From an uncultured Bacilli bacterium (lineage in GTDB: Bacteria > Bacillota_I > Bacilli_A > RF39 > UBA660), in assembly GCA_947628765.1 (NCBI GenBank), contig CANRBD010000007.1, positions 1 through 19,102 on the forward strand: a stretch of 19,102 bases of DNA. Reading direction: 5' to 3'. Under the pieces are notes generated by a model, which did not search any database, was not told the origin of the DNA, and worked only from the letters and a program-made list of their open reading frames with translations. This document shows, piece after piece, positions 6,795 to 14,217 of the stretch; the stretch's first letter is position 1; each line of letters opens with the position of its first letter. The position numbers and the translations under genes are program-made.

Positions 6795-7259
6795 ATGAAT
6801 AAGAAAGGTTTTACATTATTAGAATTATTAGCTGTTATCATTATTTTAGCGATAATTGCATTAGTTACAACCCCAACCATTTTAAATGTAATTAATAATG
6901 CTAGAAGAGATGCAGCCAAAGATAAAGCATGGGGAATTATGAAAGCTGTTGAATTTGCTTATACTCAGGAACAATCTAGTACTGGGGAAACTGTAGCTTT
7001 GCCAATTGAGGTAGGTTTTGCGAAAGGTTCGAAACCTACAGTTGTTGAAAGTGGTGCTGAGATTAAGTTTAGTGGTGATAAACCAGTTGAAGGCAAAGTA
7101 ATTATGCATAAAAATGGTAAATTATCTTGTTGTAATTTAAAATTTGGTGATTACTATTGTACAACAAAAGATGGCATTGAAATGAATTGTGATACAGCAG
7201 CTAATGGTGGTAAGGTTACAGAAAGCACTGGATGCGCTGGTAAAGATACTGAAATTTAA
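6795..7259 (+). CDS. Type IV prepilin-like protein
   Basis: The start is ATG 6795 behind AGAGGAGGA; the ATG at 6791 runs into a stop, and an in-frame extension back to 6732 has no ribosome site. The 154-residue product has a textbook prepilin leader: MNKKG followed by FTLLELLAVIIILAIIAL, with cleavage expected after Gly5 by prepilin peptidase, Phe at +1 and Glu at +5. A polar helix (INNARRDAAKDKAWGIMKAVEFAY) and a compact head with six cysteines follow (LSCCN, YYC, MNCD, GCAG), which could form disulphides. It resembles major pilins or competence/type II pseudopilins of Firmicutes; no specific subclass can be assigned. It is paired with a second pilin-like gene 36 bp downstream. Confidence 0.88.
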   Translation: MNKKGFTLLELLAVIIILAIIALVTTPTILNVINNARRDAAKDKAWGIMKAVEFAYTQEQSSTGETVALPIEVGFAKGSKPTVVESGAEIKFSGDKPVEGKVIMHKNGKLSCCNLKFGDYYCTTKDGIEMNCDTAANGGKVTESTGCAGKDTEI

Positions 7260-7295
7260 TTTTCATAAAAATTATAATAAGAAAGTAGAATAAAT

Positions 7296-7730
7296 ATGGG
7301 GAATAGCGGCAAAACAATTTGGGAAAATGTCATTGTTATTGTTTTGATTGGTGTTATTGTTATTTTTCTTGCGCCTATTGTCGAAAAAATTATTTATGAA
7401 GTTAGAATTTCTGGAATAACAACAGTAGCTACTAAATTAACTGATGAAGTTAATGTTATGTATAGTAAACTTAGTATGACTAGAGAAGTGAATTTTCCAT
7501 TCACGGTAGAATTTAATAAAAATGGTACATATAATTTATATGAAAATGTTACAATAATTGAGCGCGGTCAGAAAATTAGTGGTATAGAGCGATTACCTAG
7601 TGGTGGCAGTATTACGATTGATGAAAATGCTGATGTTAGTGCCTATAACATTGCATATGATGATATTATTTGTAACATGAACAAAAAATCTACTATGAAA
7701 TGTGCGCAAAAACCTAAGAAAACTAAATAG
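7296..7730 (+). CDS. Non-canonical pilin-like membrane protein
   Basis: A 144-residue protein starting MGNSG followed by KTIWENVIVIVLIGVIVIFLAP, then a charged helix and a beta-rich domain (FPFTVEFNKNGTYNLYENVTIIERG), ending with a Lys-rich tail. It lacks the GF-T-L signature, but Gly5 is followed at +5 by Glu10, the same spacing as the cleavage Gly and Glu+5 of the prepilin just upstream, so it is plausibly a minor pseudopilin with a degenerate leader. If it is not cleaved, it would be a single-pass membrane protein with an extracellular domain. The ribosome site is weak (AAGAAAG). The gene ends just before a strong terminator, so the two pilin-like genes form one unit. No family is firmly recognised. 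Confidence 0.65.
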   Translation: MGNSGKTIWENVIVIVLIGVIVIFLAPIVEKIIYEVRISGITTVATKLTDEVNVMYSKLSMTREVNFPFTVEFNKNGTYNLYENVTIIERGQKISGIERLPSGGSITIDENADVSAYNIAYDDIICNMNKKSTMKCAQKPKKTK

Positions 7731-7747
7731 CTATTAAACTACTGAAT

Positions 7748-7782
7748 AATAAAAGTAAAAGTTTTAAAACTTTTATTTTTTT
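7748..7782 (+). terminator. Rho-independent terminator of the pilin-like genes
   Basis: AATAAAAGT (7748-7756) pairs with ACTTTTATT (7769-7777), a 9-bp stem with a 12-base loop, followed by a run of T through 7782. It separates the pilin-like unit from lepA. Confidence 0.7.
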
Positions 7783-7797
7783 GATATATTAAAATTT

Positions 7798-7825
7798 TTG
7801 AAAACTGAAGTTTGCGTGTTATAAT
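7798..7825 (+). promoter_or_regulatory. SigA-type promoter of lepA
   Basis: TTGAAA (7798-7803), a 16-base spacer and TATAAT (7820-7825), with TG two bases before the -10 (extended -10). Transcription would start near 7832, only about 10 bases before the lepA ATG, so the leader barely contains the GGTGA ribosome site. Confidence 0.75.
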
Positions 7826-7841
7826 GGAAGTGGTGAACTAA

Positions 7842-9629
7842 ATGAAACAAGAAAACATTAGAAATTTTTCTATAATTGCCCATATTGATCATGGTAAAAG
7901 TACGATTGCTGATCGTATTTTAGAGTTGACTGGTGCTATTTCCGAAAGAGAAATGCAAAGTCAGCTTTTGGATAATATGGATTTAGAAAGAGAAAGAGGC
8001 ATAACAATTAAATTAAATGCGGTACAGCTTCAATATGGCAAATATACTTTACATCTTATCGATACTCCAGGACATGTGGATTTTTCATATGAAGTATCAC
8101 GTAGTTTAGCAGCTTCTGAAGGCGCTGTTTTAGTCGTGGATGCTGCACAAGGAATTGAAGCCCAGACTTTAGCTAATGTTTATCTTGCTCTAGAAAATAA
8201 TTTGACAATTATACCAGTAATTAATAAAATTGATTTACCTAATGCTGATGTTCCTAAAGTTAAACGCGAATTAATGGATACATTTGGCTTTAGCGAAGAT
8301 GAAATAATTTTAACTAGTGCGAAAACTGGCAAGGGTATTAAAGAACTACTAGATGCTATAGTTGAAAGAATACCCGCACCTTTAGGAAGTGCCCATGGTA
8401 AATTAAAAGCTTTAGTTTTTGATAGCCATTTTGATTCTTATAAGGGAGTAGTAGCTTTAGTGAGAATTGTCGATGGCAAACTTAAAGTGAAAGATAAAAT
8501 TAAAATGATGGCTACAGGTGCTGTTCATGAGGCGGTAGAACTTGGAATTTATACGCCTAAAGAAAAACAAACAGATGAATTAGTGGCTGGTGAGGTTGGC
8601 TATATAAGTGGAAGTATTAAAAGTGTTCGCGATATTAAGGTTGGGGATACTATTACTTTAGAAAATGATCCGGCTACTGATAGTTTACCAGGATATAAGC
8701 CAATGAAACCGATGGTATTTTGTGGTCTTTATCCTTTAGAATCTAGTAAATATCCAGATTTAAGGGAGGCTTTAGATAAATTAAAATTAAATGATGCAGC
8801 TTTAGAATTTGAACCGGAAACTTCTAAAGCTTTGGGTTTTGGATTTAGAACAGGTTTTTTAGGGTTGCTGCACATGGATATTACTTTAGAACGAATTAGA
8901 CGCGAATTTGGTATTGAACTAATTGCGACTAGTCCATCAGTAATTTACCGAGTTACAAAGACAGATAAAACGGTAATTGATGTGGACAATCCTATTAAAA
9001 TGCCAGAAAGACAGAAAATTTTAAAAGTTGAAGAACCATATATCAAAACTAATATTTTAGTACCAAGTGATTATATTGGACCAGTAATGGAACTATGTCA
9101 AAATAAACGTGGTAATTATGTGAGTATAGATTATTTAGATAAAACTAGAGTTAATATTCACTATGAAATTCCGCTTTCAGAAATTGTCTATGATTTTTTT
9201 GATAAATTAAAGGGAATGACTAGAGGTTATGCTTCTTTAGATTATGATTTAATTGGATATAAAGAAAGCAATCTAGTTAAAATGGATATTCTTTTAAATG
9301 GCGAAATTGTTGATGCTTTAAGTATTATTGTTCACAAGGATTTTGCTTATAAAAGAGGCCGCGCTATTGTTGAAGCTCTTCGCAAGCAAATTCCAAGGCA
9401 AATGTTTGAAGTACCTATTCAAGCCGTTATCGGTTCTAAAGCAATAGCTCGTGCGGATATCAAGGCGATGAGGAAAAATGTTTTAGCTAAATGTTATGGC
9501 GGAGATGTATCACGTAAACGAAAACTTTTAGAAAAACAAAAAGAAGGCAAGAAGAAAATGAAAATGGTAGGTAGAGTAGAAGTTCCTAGTGAAGCTTTTC
9601 TTGCAGTTTTAAGTATGGAAGAGGAATAA
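7842..9629 (+). CDS. lepA: Elongation factor 4 (ribosome back-translocase LepA)
   Basis: A 595-residue translational GTPase that acts on stalled or mistranslocated ribosomes. G1 AHIDHGKST is at residues 13-21, the effector region RERGITIKL near 50-58, G3 DTPGH at 74-78 and G4 NKID at 128-131. The elongation-factor domains II and III follow, and the C-terminus has the LepA-specific domain (KRGRAIVEALRKQIPRQMFEVPIQA and a basic SRKRKLLEKQKEGKKKMKM stretch). Length is close to the family norm of about 600. hemW starts 2 bp after its stop, the same order as B. subtilis lepA-hemN/hemW. Nothing is missing. Confidence 0.98.
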   Translation: MKQENIRNFSIIAHIDHGKSTIADRILELTGAISEREMQSQLLDNMDLERERGITIKLNAVQLQYGKYTLHLIDTPGHVDFSYEVSRSLAASEGAVLVVDAAQGIEAQTLANVYLALENNLTIIPVINKIDLPNADVPKVKRELMDTFGFSEDEIILTSAKTGKGIKELLDAIVERIPAPLGSAHGKLKALVFDSHFDSYKGVVALVRIVDGKLKVKDKIKMMATGAVHEAVELGIYTPKEKQTDELVAGEVGYISGSIKSVRDIKVGDTITLENDPATDSLPGYKPMKPMVFCGLYPLESSKYPDLREALDKLKLNDAALEFEPETSKALGFGFRTGFLGLLHMDITLERIRREFGIELIATSPSVIYRVTKTDKTVIDVDNPIKMPERQKILKVEEPYIKTNILVPSDYIGPVMELCQNKRGNYVSIDYLDKTRVNIHYEIPLSEIVYDFFDKLKGMTRGYASLDYDLIGYKESNLVKMDILLNGEIVDALSIIVHKDFAYKRGRAIVEALRKQIPRQMFEVPIQAVIGSKAIARADIKAMRKNVLAKCYGGDVSRKRKLLEKQKEGKKKMKMVGRVEVPSEAFLAVLSMEEE

Positions 9630-9631
9630 GA

Positions 9632-10714
9632 ATGGCTAAGGCAGTATATATTCATATTCCTTTTTGTGCTTCTATTTGTACTTATTGTGATTTTGCTAAA
9701 GTGCTGAAAAATGAAAAGTGGATTGATGCTTATTTAAAAGCCTTGAAACAAGAAATAAAAATTAATTATCAAGGTGAAATTATAAATACCCTTTATATTG
9801 GTGGGGGTACTCCTAGTACACTTTCTTTACAGCAACTGGAAACATTATTTAATATTTTAAAAATTTTTAAACTAAGTAAAAACGTGGAAATCACTTTAGA
9901 AGCTAATGTTGAAGATTTAACTCAAGAAAAGTTGGAATTTTTAAAAAATAAAATTAATCGGTTAAGTATTGGAGTTCAATCATTTGATGATAAAATTTTA
10001 AAATTACTTGGAAGAAAAAGAGTAGATAAAAGCAATCTTATTTTAGCTAAAAAATATTTTAATAATATTAATGTAGATTTAATGTATGGCTTTAATGAAG
10101 AAAATTTAGATATTTTAAAAGAAGATATTAACATGTTATTAAATTTAGACATTCCACATATTTCTACATATTCGCTTATTTTAGAACCACATACTAAACT
10201 TTATATCGATAATTATCAGCTTTTAGATGATAGTACGGAAAATGAACGCTATATTGAAAAAACTTTAACTAAGCATGGTTATATTCATTATGAAATTAGT
10301 AATTATGCCAAGAAAGATTTTGCCTCTAAGCACAATTTAACTTATTGGAATAATGATAATTATTATGGTTTTGGTTTAGGTTCTTCAGGTTATTTAAAAG
10401 ATGAAAGATATGAAAATGAAAACAACTTAATGAAATATTTAAATGGAACGTTTATTAAGGAAAAACATAAATTAACTAAATTAGAAACGATTCAAAATGA
10501 ATTTATTTTAGGTTTTCGTAAATTAAAAGGTATTAATAAAAATATTTTTAAGGATAAATATGGATTAGATATTAAAGATATAAAAGTTATTGATGAATTA
10601 TTAAAACAAAGTTTTTTAAAGGAAAATAATAATTATATTTTTATAAATCATAAATATTTATATTTATCAAATGAAATATTAGTGAAATTTTTAGATAATG
10701 ATTTACTAAAATGA
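9632..10714 (+). CDS. hemW: HemW-type radical SAM protein (heme chaperone family)
   Basis: A 360-residue radical SAM protein. The [4Fe-4S] motif C-x3-C-x2-C is Cys12, Cys16 and Cys19 within IPFCASICTYCDF, followed by LYIGGGTPS, the glycine-rich SAM site. LSIGVQSFDDKIL and DLMYGF follow the family, and KHNLTYWNND matches the HNxxYW signature of HemW-like proteins. These proteins were long annotated as oxygen-independent coproporphyrinogen oxidases; HemW is regarded as a heme-binding chaperone. The start is 2 bp after the lepA stop, so it is certainly in the same operon. The C-terminal domain is somewhat shortened and Lys/Asn-rich. No heme biosynthesis genes lie nearby. Confidence 0.9.
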   Translation: MAKAVYIHIPFCASICTYCDFAKVLKNEKWIDAYLKALKQEIKINYQGEIINTLYIGGGTPSTLSLQQLETLFNILKIFKLSKNVEITLEANVEDLTQEKLEFLKNKINRLSIGVQSFDDKILKLLGRKRVDKSNLILAKKYFNNINVDLMYGFNEENLDILKEDINMLLNLDIPHISTYSLILEPHTKLYIDNYQLLDDSTENERYIEKTLTKHGYIHYEISNYAKKDFASKHNLTYWNNDNYYGFGLGSSGYLKDERYENENNLMKYLNGTFIKEKHKLTKLETIQNEFILGFRKLKGINKNIFKDKYGLDIKDIKVIDELLKQSFLKENNNYIFINHKYLYLSNEILVKFLDNDLLK

Positions 10715-10730
10715 TGTAATTTGTTATACT
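10702..10730 (+). promoter_or_regulatory. Probable promoter of the thyA-folA-tmk operon
   Basis: TTTACT (10702-10707), a 17-base spacer and TATACT (10725-10730) with an extended TG (10722-10723). The -35 lies inside the end of hemW. No terminator is visible between hemW and thyA, so read-through from lepA-hemW is possible. Confidence 0.5.
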
Positions 10731-10758
10731 TATGGTGTAGATAGTCAGGGGGATTACG

Positions 10759-11661
10759 ATGTCTAAATGGGATAAGGAGTATTTAGGACTCTGCCAAAGA
10801 ATATTAAAAGAGGGCACTGAGGTAGAAAATAGAACAGGTATAAATTCAATTAAAGTACCTTCACACCATTTTCACTTTGATTTTGATGAAGAATTTCCAG
10901 TTTTAACAACTAAAGAACTTTTCTTCAGACAAGCAATTTTAGAAATGCTTTGGATCTATCAAGCTCAAAGTAATGATGTCAGGTGGCTTCAAGAACGCAA
11001 TGTTCATATTTGGGATGAATGGGAAATAGATGAAGATGGTCTATGGCAAGCAAGTCAGCGGGTACGACAAGAGGATGGCAGTTTTAAAAATGAGATTATT
11101 ACTAAATCTTTTGATAAAAAATATGCGCATACAATCGGTACAGCCTATGGTTACATTGTAAATAAATTTAAATTAACTGATAAATTAATTGATAGCTTAA
11201 AAAATAATCCAAATGATCGAAGACGAGTAATTAGTTTGTGGCAAGATGATTATTTGGATACAGCGGTTTTACCATCTTGTGTATGGTCTAGCGAGTGGGA
11301 TGTTACTGATGGTAAGTTAAACGCTTTAGTTCATCAGCGAAGCTGTGATGTTCCTTTAGGACTGCCATTTAATATTACGCAATATGCAGTTTTGCTTTGT
11401 ATGCTAGCAAGAACTACTAATCTTGAGCCGGGAACTTTGGATTGGAGTATTAAAGATGCTCATATTTATGTAAATCAAATAGAGGGAATTCGCAAGCAAA
11501 TTAGAAGAGGTGAAGAGCTTGAAGATTTAGCTGCTCCAGAGTTATGGCTTAATCCAAAAGTAGATAATTTTTATGATTTTGATAATTCAAAAGAATGCAA
11601 GGACGTGAAAATTTTAAATTATAAGCATCATGGTAAAATAAATTTTCCGATTGCAAAGTAG
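10759..11661 (+). CDS. thyA: Thymidylate synthase (ThyA)
   Basis: A 300-residue folate-dependent thymidylate synthase converting dUMP and methylene-tetrahydrofolate to dTMP and dihydrofolate. ENRTGINS, FPVLTTKELFFRQAILEMLW, HQRSCDVPLGLPFNITQYA and a DAHIYVNQIEGIRKQ end segment are family landmarks. The nucleophile is Cys174 in LPSCVWSSEWDV. In E. coli-type enzymes this segment is PCH with a His after the Cys; here it is Val and the following residues also differ, so this is a variant subgroup. The ATG is preceded by AGGGGGA. The dihydrofolate it generates is recycled by DHFR encoded 12 bp downstream, and dTMP is used by the next gene's kinase. Confidence 0.95.
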   Translation: MSKWDKEYLGLCQRILKEGTEVENRTGINSIKVPSHHFHFDFDEEFPVLTTKELFFRQAILEMLWIYQAQSNDVRWLQERNVHIWDEWEIDEDGLWQASQRVRQEDGSFKNEIITKSFDKKYAHTIGTAYGYIVNKFKLTDKLIDSLKNNPNDRRRVISLWQDDYLDTAVLPSCVWSSEWDVTDGKLNALVHQRSCDVPLGLPFNITQYAVLLCMLARTTNLEPGTLDWSIKDAHIYVNQIEGIRKQIRRGEELEDLAAPELWLNPKVDNFYDFDNSKECKDVKILNYKHHGKINFPIAK

Positions 11662-11673
11662 GAGGTAAGGGAA

Positions 11674-12162
11674 ATGAATTTATCAATTATTGCCGCAGTA
11701 GGTAAAAACGATGAGCTCGGAAAAAATGGGGATTTGATTTGGCGTTTTAAAGATGATATGAAATTTTTCAAAGACATGACATGGGGTCATAAGATTGTAA
11801 TGGGTAGAAAAACTTTCGAGTCTTTACCTAAACTTTTAGAAGGCCGCAAGCATTTGGTTTTAACGCGCAAAAGAACACCATTTCCTAAAGAAGTGGATGT
11901 ATATCACACGATTACTGATTTTAAAATAGCTTGCCAAAATAGTGATGAAGAAATATTTGATATCGGTGGGGCTTCCATTTATGAAGAACTATTAGTTTAT
12001 GCCAATAAACTATATTTGACAGAAATAGAAGCTGAAGATTATGAAGCCGATGTATATTTCCCACATTTTAACAAAGACGATTATTTAAGAGAAGAATTAC
12101 AAACCCATCAAGATGAAAAAACTGGTATTAGATATAAACATGTTTTATACAAAAGGAAATAA
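11674..12162 (+). CDS. folA: Dihydrofolate reductase
   Basis: A 162-residue DHFR, the usual length, reducing dihydrofolate to tetrahydrofolate with NADPH. The opening LSIIAAVGKNDELGKNGDLIW is typical, with Trp23 and the catalytic acid Asp28 in WRFKDDMKFFKD. MGRKTFESLP, HLVLTRK and the FDIGGASIYEELL glycine pair follow the family in order, as does the closing YLTEIEAEDYEADVYFP. The ribosome site is AGGAGG after the thyA stop. It closes the cycle opened by ThyA and lies between thyA and tmk in a three-gene dTMP operon. Confidence 0.96.
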   Translation: MNLSIIAAVGKNDELGKNGDLIWRFKDDMKFFKDMTWGHKIVMGRKTFESLPKLLEGRKHLVLTRKRTPFPKEVDVYHTITDFKIACQNSDEEIFDIGGASIYEELLVYANKLYLTEIEAEDYEADVYFPHFNKDDYLREELQTHQDEKTGIRYKHVLYKRK

Positions 12163-12164
12163 GA

Positions 12165-12845
12165 ATGAATAAAGGAAAATTAATCGTCATTGAAGGTACC
12201 GATTGCTCGGGTAAAGAAACCCAGACTAAATTACTTATTAAGAAATTAAAAGCCGAAAATATTAAAGTGGACAACTTTAGTTTTCCAGCTTATAATTCGC
12301 CTACAGGTAAAATCATTGGTGGCGCTTATTTAGGCAAACCACATATCGGTGAGAGTTATTTTAAGGAAGGGGCCACTAATGTCGATCCTAAAGTAGCAGC
12401 TCTTTATTACACGGCTGATCGTAAATACAATATTGCGCAAATTACAAAATTATTAGATTCAGGGATAAATGTTATTTTAGATCGCTATATTTATTCTAAT
12501 ATGGCTCATCAAGGTGGTAAAATTGAAGATGAAAAAGAGCGCTTAGAAATGTATAAATGGCTAGAGAAATTAGAATTTGATTTAATGGAATTACCAAAAC
12601 CAGATATAGCTATTTTCCTGCACATGCCAACTTTTAATACGACAATATTAAAACAACATAGAAAAGAAGCGCTTGATGCTCACGAAAAAGATTTTAATCA
12701 TTTAAAACATGCTGAAAAATCTTATTTAGAAATTGCTGACAGATATAATTTTAAAACTATAGAATGTACTTTTAATGATAATATCAGATCTATTGAAGAT
12801 ATAGGCAAGGAAATATATGAATATATAAAAGGACAATTAAATTAA
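12165..12845 (+). CDS. tmk: Thymidylate kinase
   Basis: A 226-residue dTMP kinase making dTDP. The P-loop is EGTDCSGKET (residues 10-19), a variant of the usual EGxDGSGKTT. The substrate and lid region shows VDPKVAALYYTADRK and ILDRYIYSNMAHQG, where the family's DR(Y/F)xxSxxAYQG motif is expected. PKPDIAIFLHMP is the family strand before the lid. The start is 2 bp after the folA stop, so it is in the same operon as thyA and folA. It is slightly longer than many Tmk (about 210 residues). Its stop overlaps a terminator. Confidence 0.93.
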   Translation: MNKGKLIVIEGTDCSGKETQTKLLIKKLKAENIKVDNFSFPAYNSPTGKIIGGAYLGKPHIGESYFKEGATNVDPKVAALYYTADRKYNIAQITKLLDSGINVILDRYIYSNMAHQGGKIEDEKERLEMYKWLEKLEFDLMELPKPDIAIFLHMPTFNTTILKQHRKEALDAHEKDFNHLKHAEKSYLEIADRYNFKTIECTFNDNIRSIEDIGKEIYEYIKGQLN

Positions 12846-12858
12846 AATTGCCCTTTTT
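12827..12858 (+). terminator. Rho-independent terminator of the thyA-folA-tmk operon
   Basis: AAAAGGACAATT (12827-12838) pairs with AATTGCCCTTTT (12846-12857) with a single A-C mismatch, and the 3' arm leads into a T run. The 5' arm lies in the last codons of tmk. Confidence 0.8.
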
Positions 12859-12931
12859 AAATATGGTTATTTAACATTTTGATAATAATTTCCAGCGACT
12901 CAATTTAGTGAAAATGGGAGTTTATAAATGA

Positions 12932-12953
12932 TTATATGTAAAAGCACATATAA
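12932..12953 (+). repeat. Perfect 8-bp inverted repeat upstream of the phosphodiesterase gene
   Basis: TTATATGT (12932-12939) and ACATATAA (12946-12953) surround a 6-base loop, with no T run after it, so it is not a terminator. It lies about 40 bp before the ATG at 12995 and could be an operator or simply AT-rich chance. The rest of 12859-12994 shows no gene and no clear promoter; a TTGATA is present at 12960, but the -10-like hexamers after it are too close. Confidence 0.35.
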
Positions 12954-12994
12954 ATAAAATTGATATCTTTCATATATTATATTGAGGCGATAAT

Positions 12995-13621
12995 ATGAAA
13001 ATAATTGCTCATCGTGGCTATGATGGTGTCCATCAAGAAAACACTTTAGAAAGTATTTTAAATAGTTTAAAATTAGATTATGTAGATGGTATTGAATGTG
13101 ATATTAGGCATACTAAAGATTATGATTTTGTAATTCATCATGACCCTTTTTATGCAGGTCATTTAATTGAAAAAACTAAAACTTCAAAATTGCAAAAGAA
13201 AGGTTTAAATACTTTAGATGAAGTATTAAAAAACATTAATGAAGATAAAATAATAATGATTGAGATTAAGGAAGAATCAAAACACTATAAATATATGCTT
13301 TTAAAATTAAATAAAATATTAAAAAAATATAAATTAAATTATTATATTTGTAGTTTTAATTATGATTTGATAAATTATTTTAAAGAAAAATATCCTATGT
13401 ATAAAGCCGGTTTATTAATTGGCATTAAATTAAATTTAAATAAAATTAATAATGATTTAGATTTTAATGCGATTAATTACCGGCATGCTAAAAAAGCATC
13501 GCATAAAGAAACTTTTATTTGGACGGTAGACAATAAAGAAACATTTGATAGGGTTTTAAAAAATCAAAATATTATCACTGATAAAGCTAAAGACATATAT
13601 AATTTTATATGCGGTGACTAA
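12995..13621 (+). CDS. Glycerophosphodiester phosphodiesterase family protein
   Basis: A 208-residue GDPD-fold protein. The catalytic and metal residues are all visible: His6-Arg7 in IIAHRGY, Glu15-Asn16-Thr17, Glu34 and Asp36 in GIECDIRHT, His49-Asp50 in VIHHDPF, and a Glu/Lys pair in IMIEIKEE. The end has ITDKAKDI, matching the family's 'tD.p' closing strand. It hydrolyses glycerophosphodiesters to glycerol-3-phosphate and an alcohol. No signal peptide is seen, so it is cytoplasmic. It is shorter than most GDPDs (about 240), with compact loops. The ribosome site is GAGGCGAT before the ATG. Its 3' end overlaps the convergent UPF0316 gene by 17 bp. Confidence 0.9.
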   Translation: MKIIAHRGYDGVHQENTLESILNSLKLDYVDGIECDIRHTKDYDFVIHHDPFYAGHLIEKTKTSKLQKKGLNTLDEVLKNINEDKIIMIEIKEESKHYKYMLLKLNKILKKYKLNYYICSFNYDLINYFKEKYPMYKAGLLIGIKLNLNKINNDLDFNAINYRHAKKASHKETFIWTVDNKETFDRVLKNQNIITDKAKDIYNFICGD

Positions 13622-14102
13622 TTATTCTGACATTTTGTTCAATAATTTTGGCTTTTTTATCAAAATTTCTGATGATTTTAACAACTTCATCAGCTTTTTT
13701 ACGTGGCGATGTAATCATCAGCATTTGCTTGCCTAAAGCACTGCCTTTAACACTAGTTACACTGAATTTAGCTTTTTTGAGTGCGGTTAATAAACTAAAA
13801 GAAATATTTTCATTTACTTCAACCATCGATACTAATGAGCCTAAGGCAATTTTTTCTTCTAAAGTGCTGCCAAAATAAGAACCAATTAGGGAACCTAAAG
13901 CATAAAAGACAATTTTTAGGGGATCATCTTGAACATTAGAAATAACCGTACCAGTGACAATAATCCAAATTAAAGCGATAAAAAATTGCAAAATAGAACC
14001 TAAAATTTTTTTACCATTAGAAACAACAATAATTCTTAAAGTTCTTAAAGCTTCTTCTATCATTTTAAAAATAAAAATTCCGGCATAAGTTAGAAAAACC
14101 AT
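13605..14102 (-). CDS. UPF0316 (DUF5698/DUF2179) membrane protein, YebE-like
   Basis: ATG at 14102 is chosen because GGTGA precedes it by suitable spacing; the frame extends to a TTG at 14114 that lacks a ribosome site. The product has 165 residues. It opens with membrane helices (TYAGIFIFKMIEEALRTLRII; ILGSILQFFIALIWIIVTGTVI; a small-residue ALGSLIGSYFGSTLEEKIALG helix), which is the DUF5698 pattern, including the EEALRTLRI signature. From about residue 90 a soluble alpha/beta domain follows (DUF2179-like: ALKKAKFSVTSVKG, MLMITSPRKKADEVVKII). The function of this family is not established. The gene is convergent with the phosphodiesterase gene and divergent from the two-gene unit at 14218. 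Confidence 0.85.
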   Translation of the reverse strand: MVFLTYAGIFIFKMIEEALRTLRIIVVSNGKKILGSILQFFIALIWIIVTGTVISNVQDDPLKIVFYALGSLIGSYFGSTLEEKIALGSLVSMVEVNENISFSLLTALKKAKFSVTSVKGSALGKQMLMITSPRKKADEVVKIIRNFDKKAKIIEQNVRIISHRI

Positions 14103-14157
14103 ATATATCACCAATTATTATTGTGAATTAAATATGCGAAAAATATTCGTGAAAAGT

Positions 14158-14186
14158 TTGACAAAAAAGACAATAAATGTTATAGT
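14158..14186 (+). promoter_or_regulatory. Strong SigA-type promoter of the 14218-15009 unit
   Basis: Perfect TTGACA (14158-14163), a 17-base spacer and TATAGT (14181-14186), with TG two bases before the -10. Transcription should begin near 14193, about 25 bases before the ATG at 14218. Confidence 0.82.
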
Positions 14187-14217
14187 AAAACACGTTTTTT
14201 GTGAAAGGGGGATTTAT

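Noticed and set aside
14134..14217. N-terminal extension of the 175-residue protein from an ATG at 14134
   Set aside because: It starts before the TTGACA/TATAGT promoter and has no ribosome site, whereas ATG 14218 has AAAGGGGGA.
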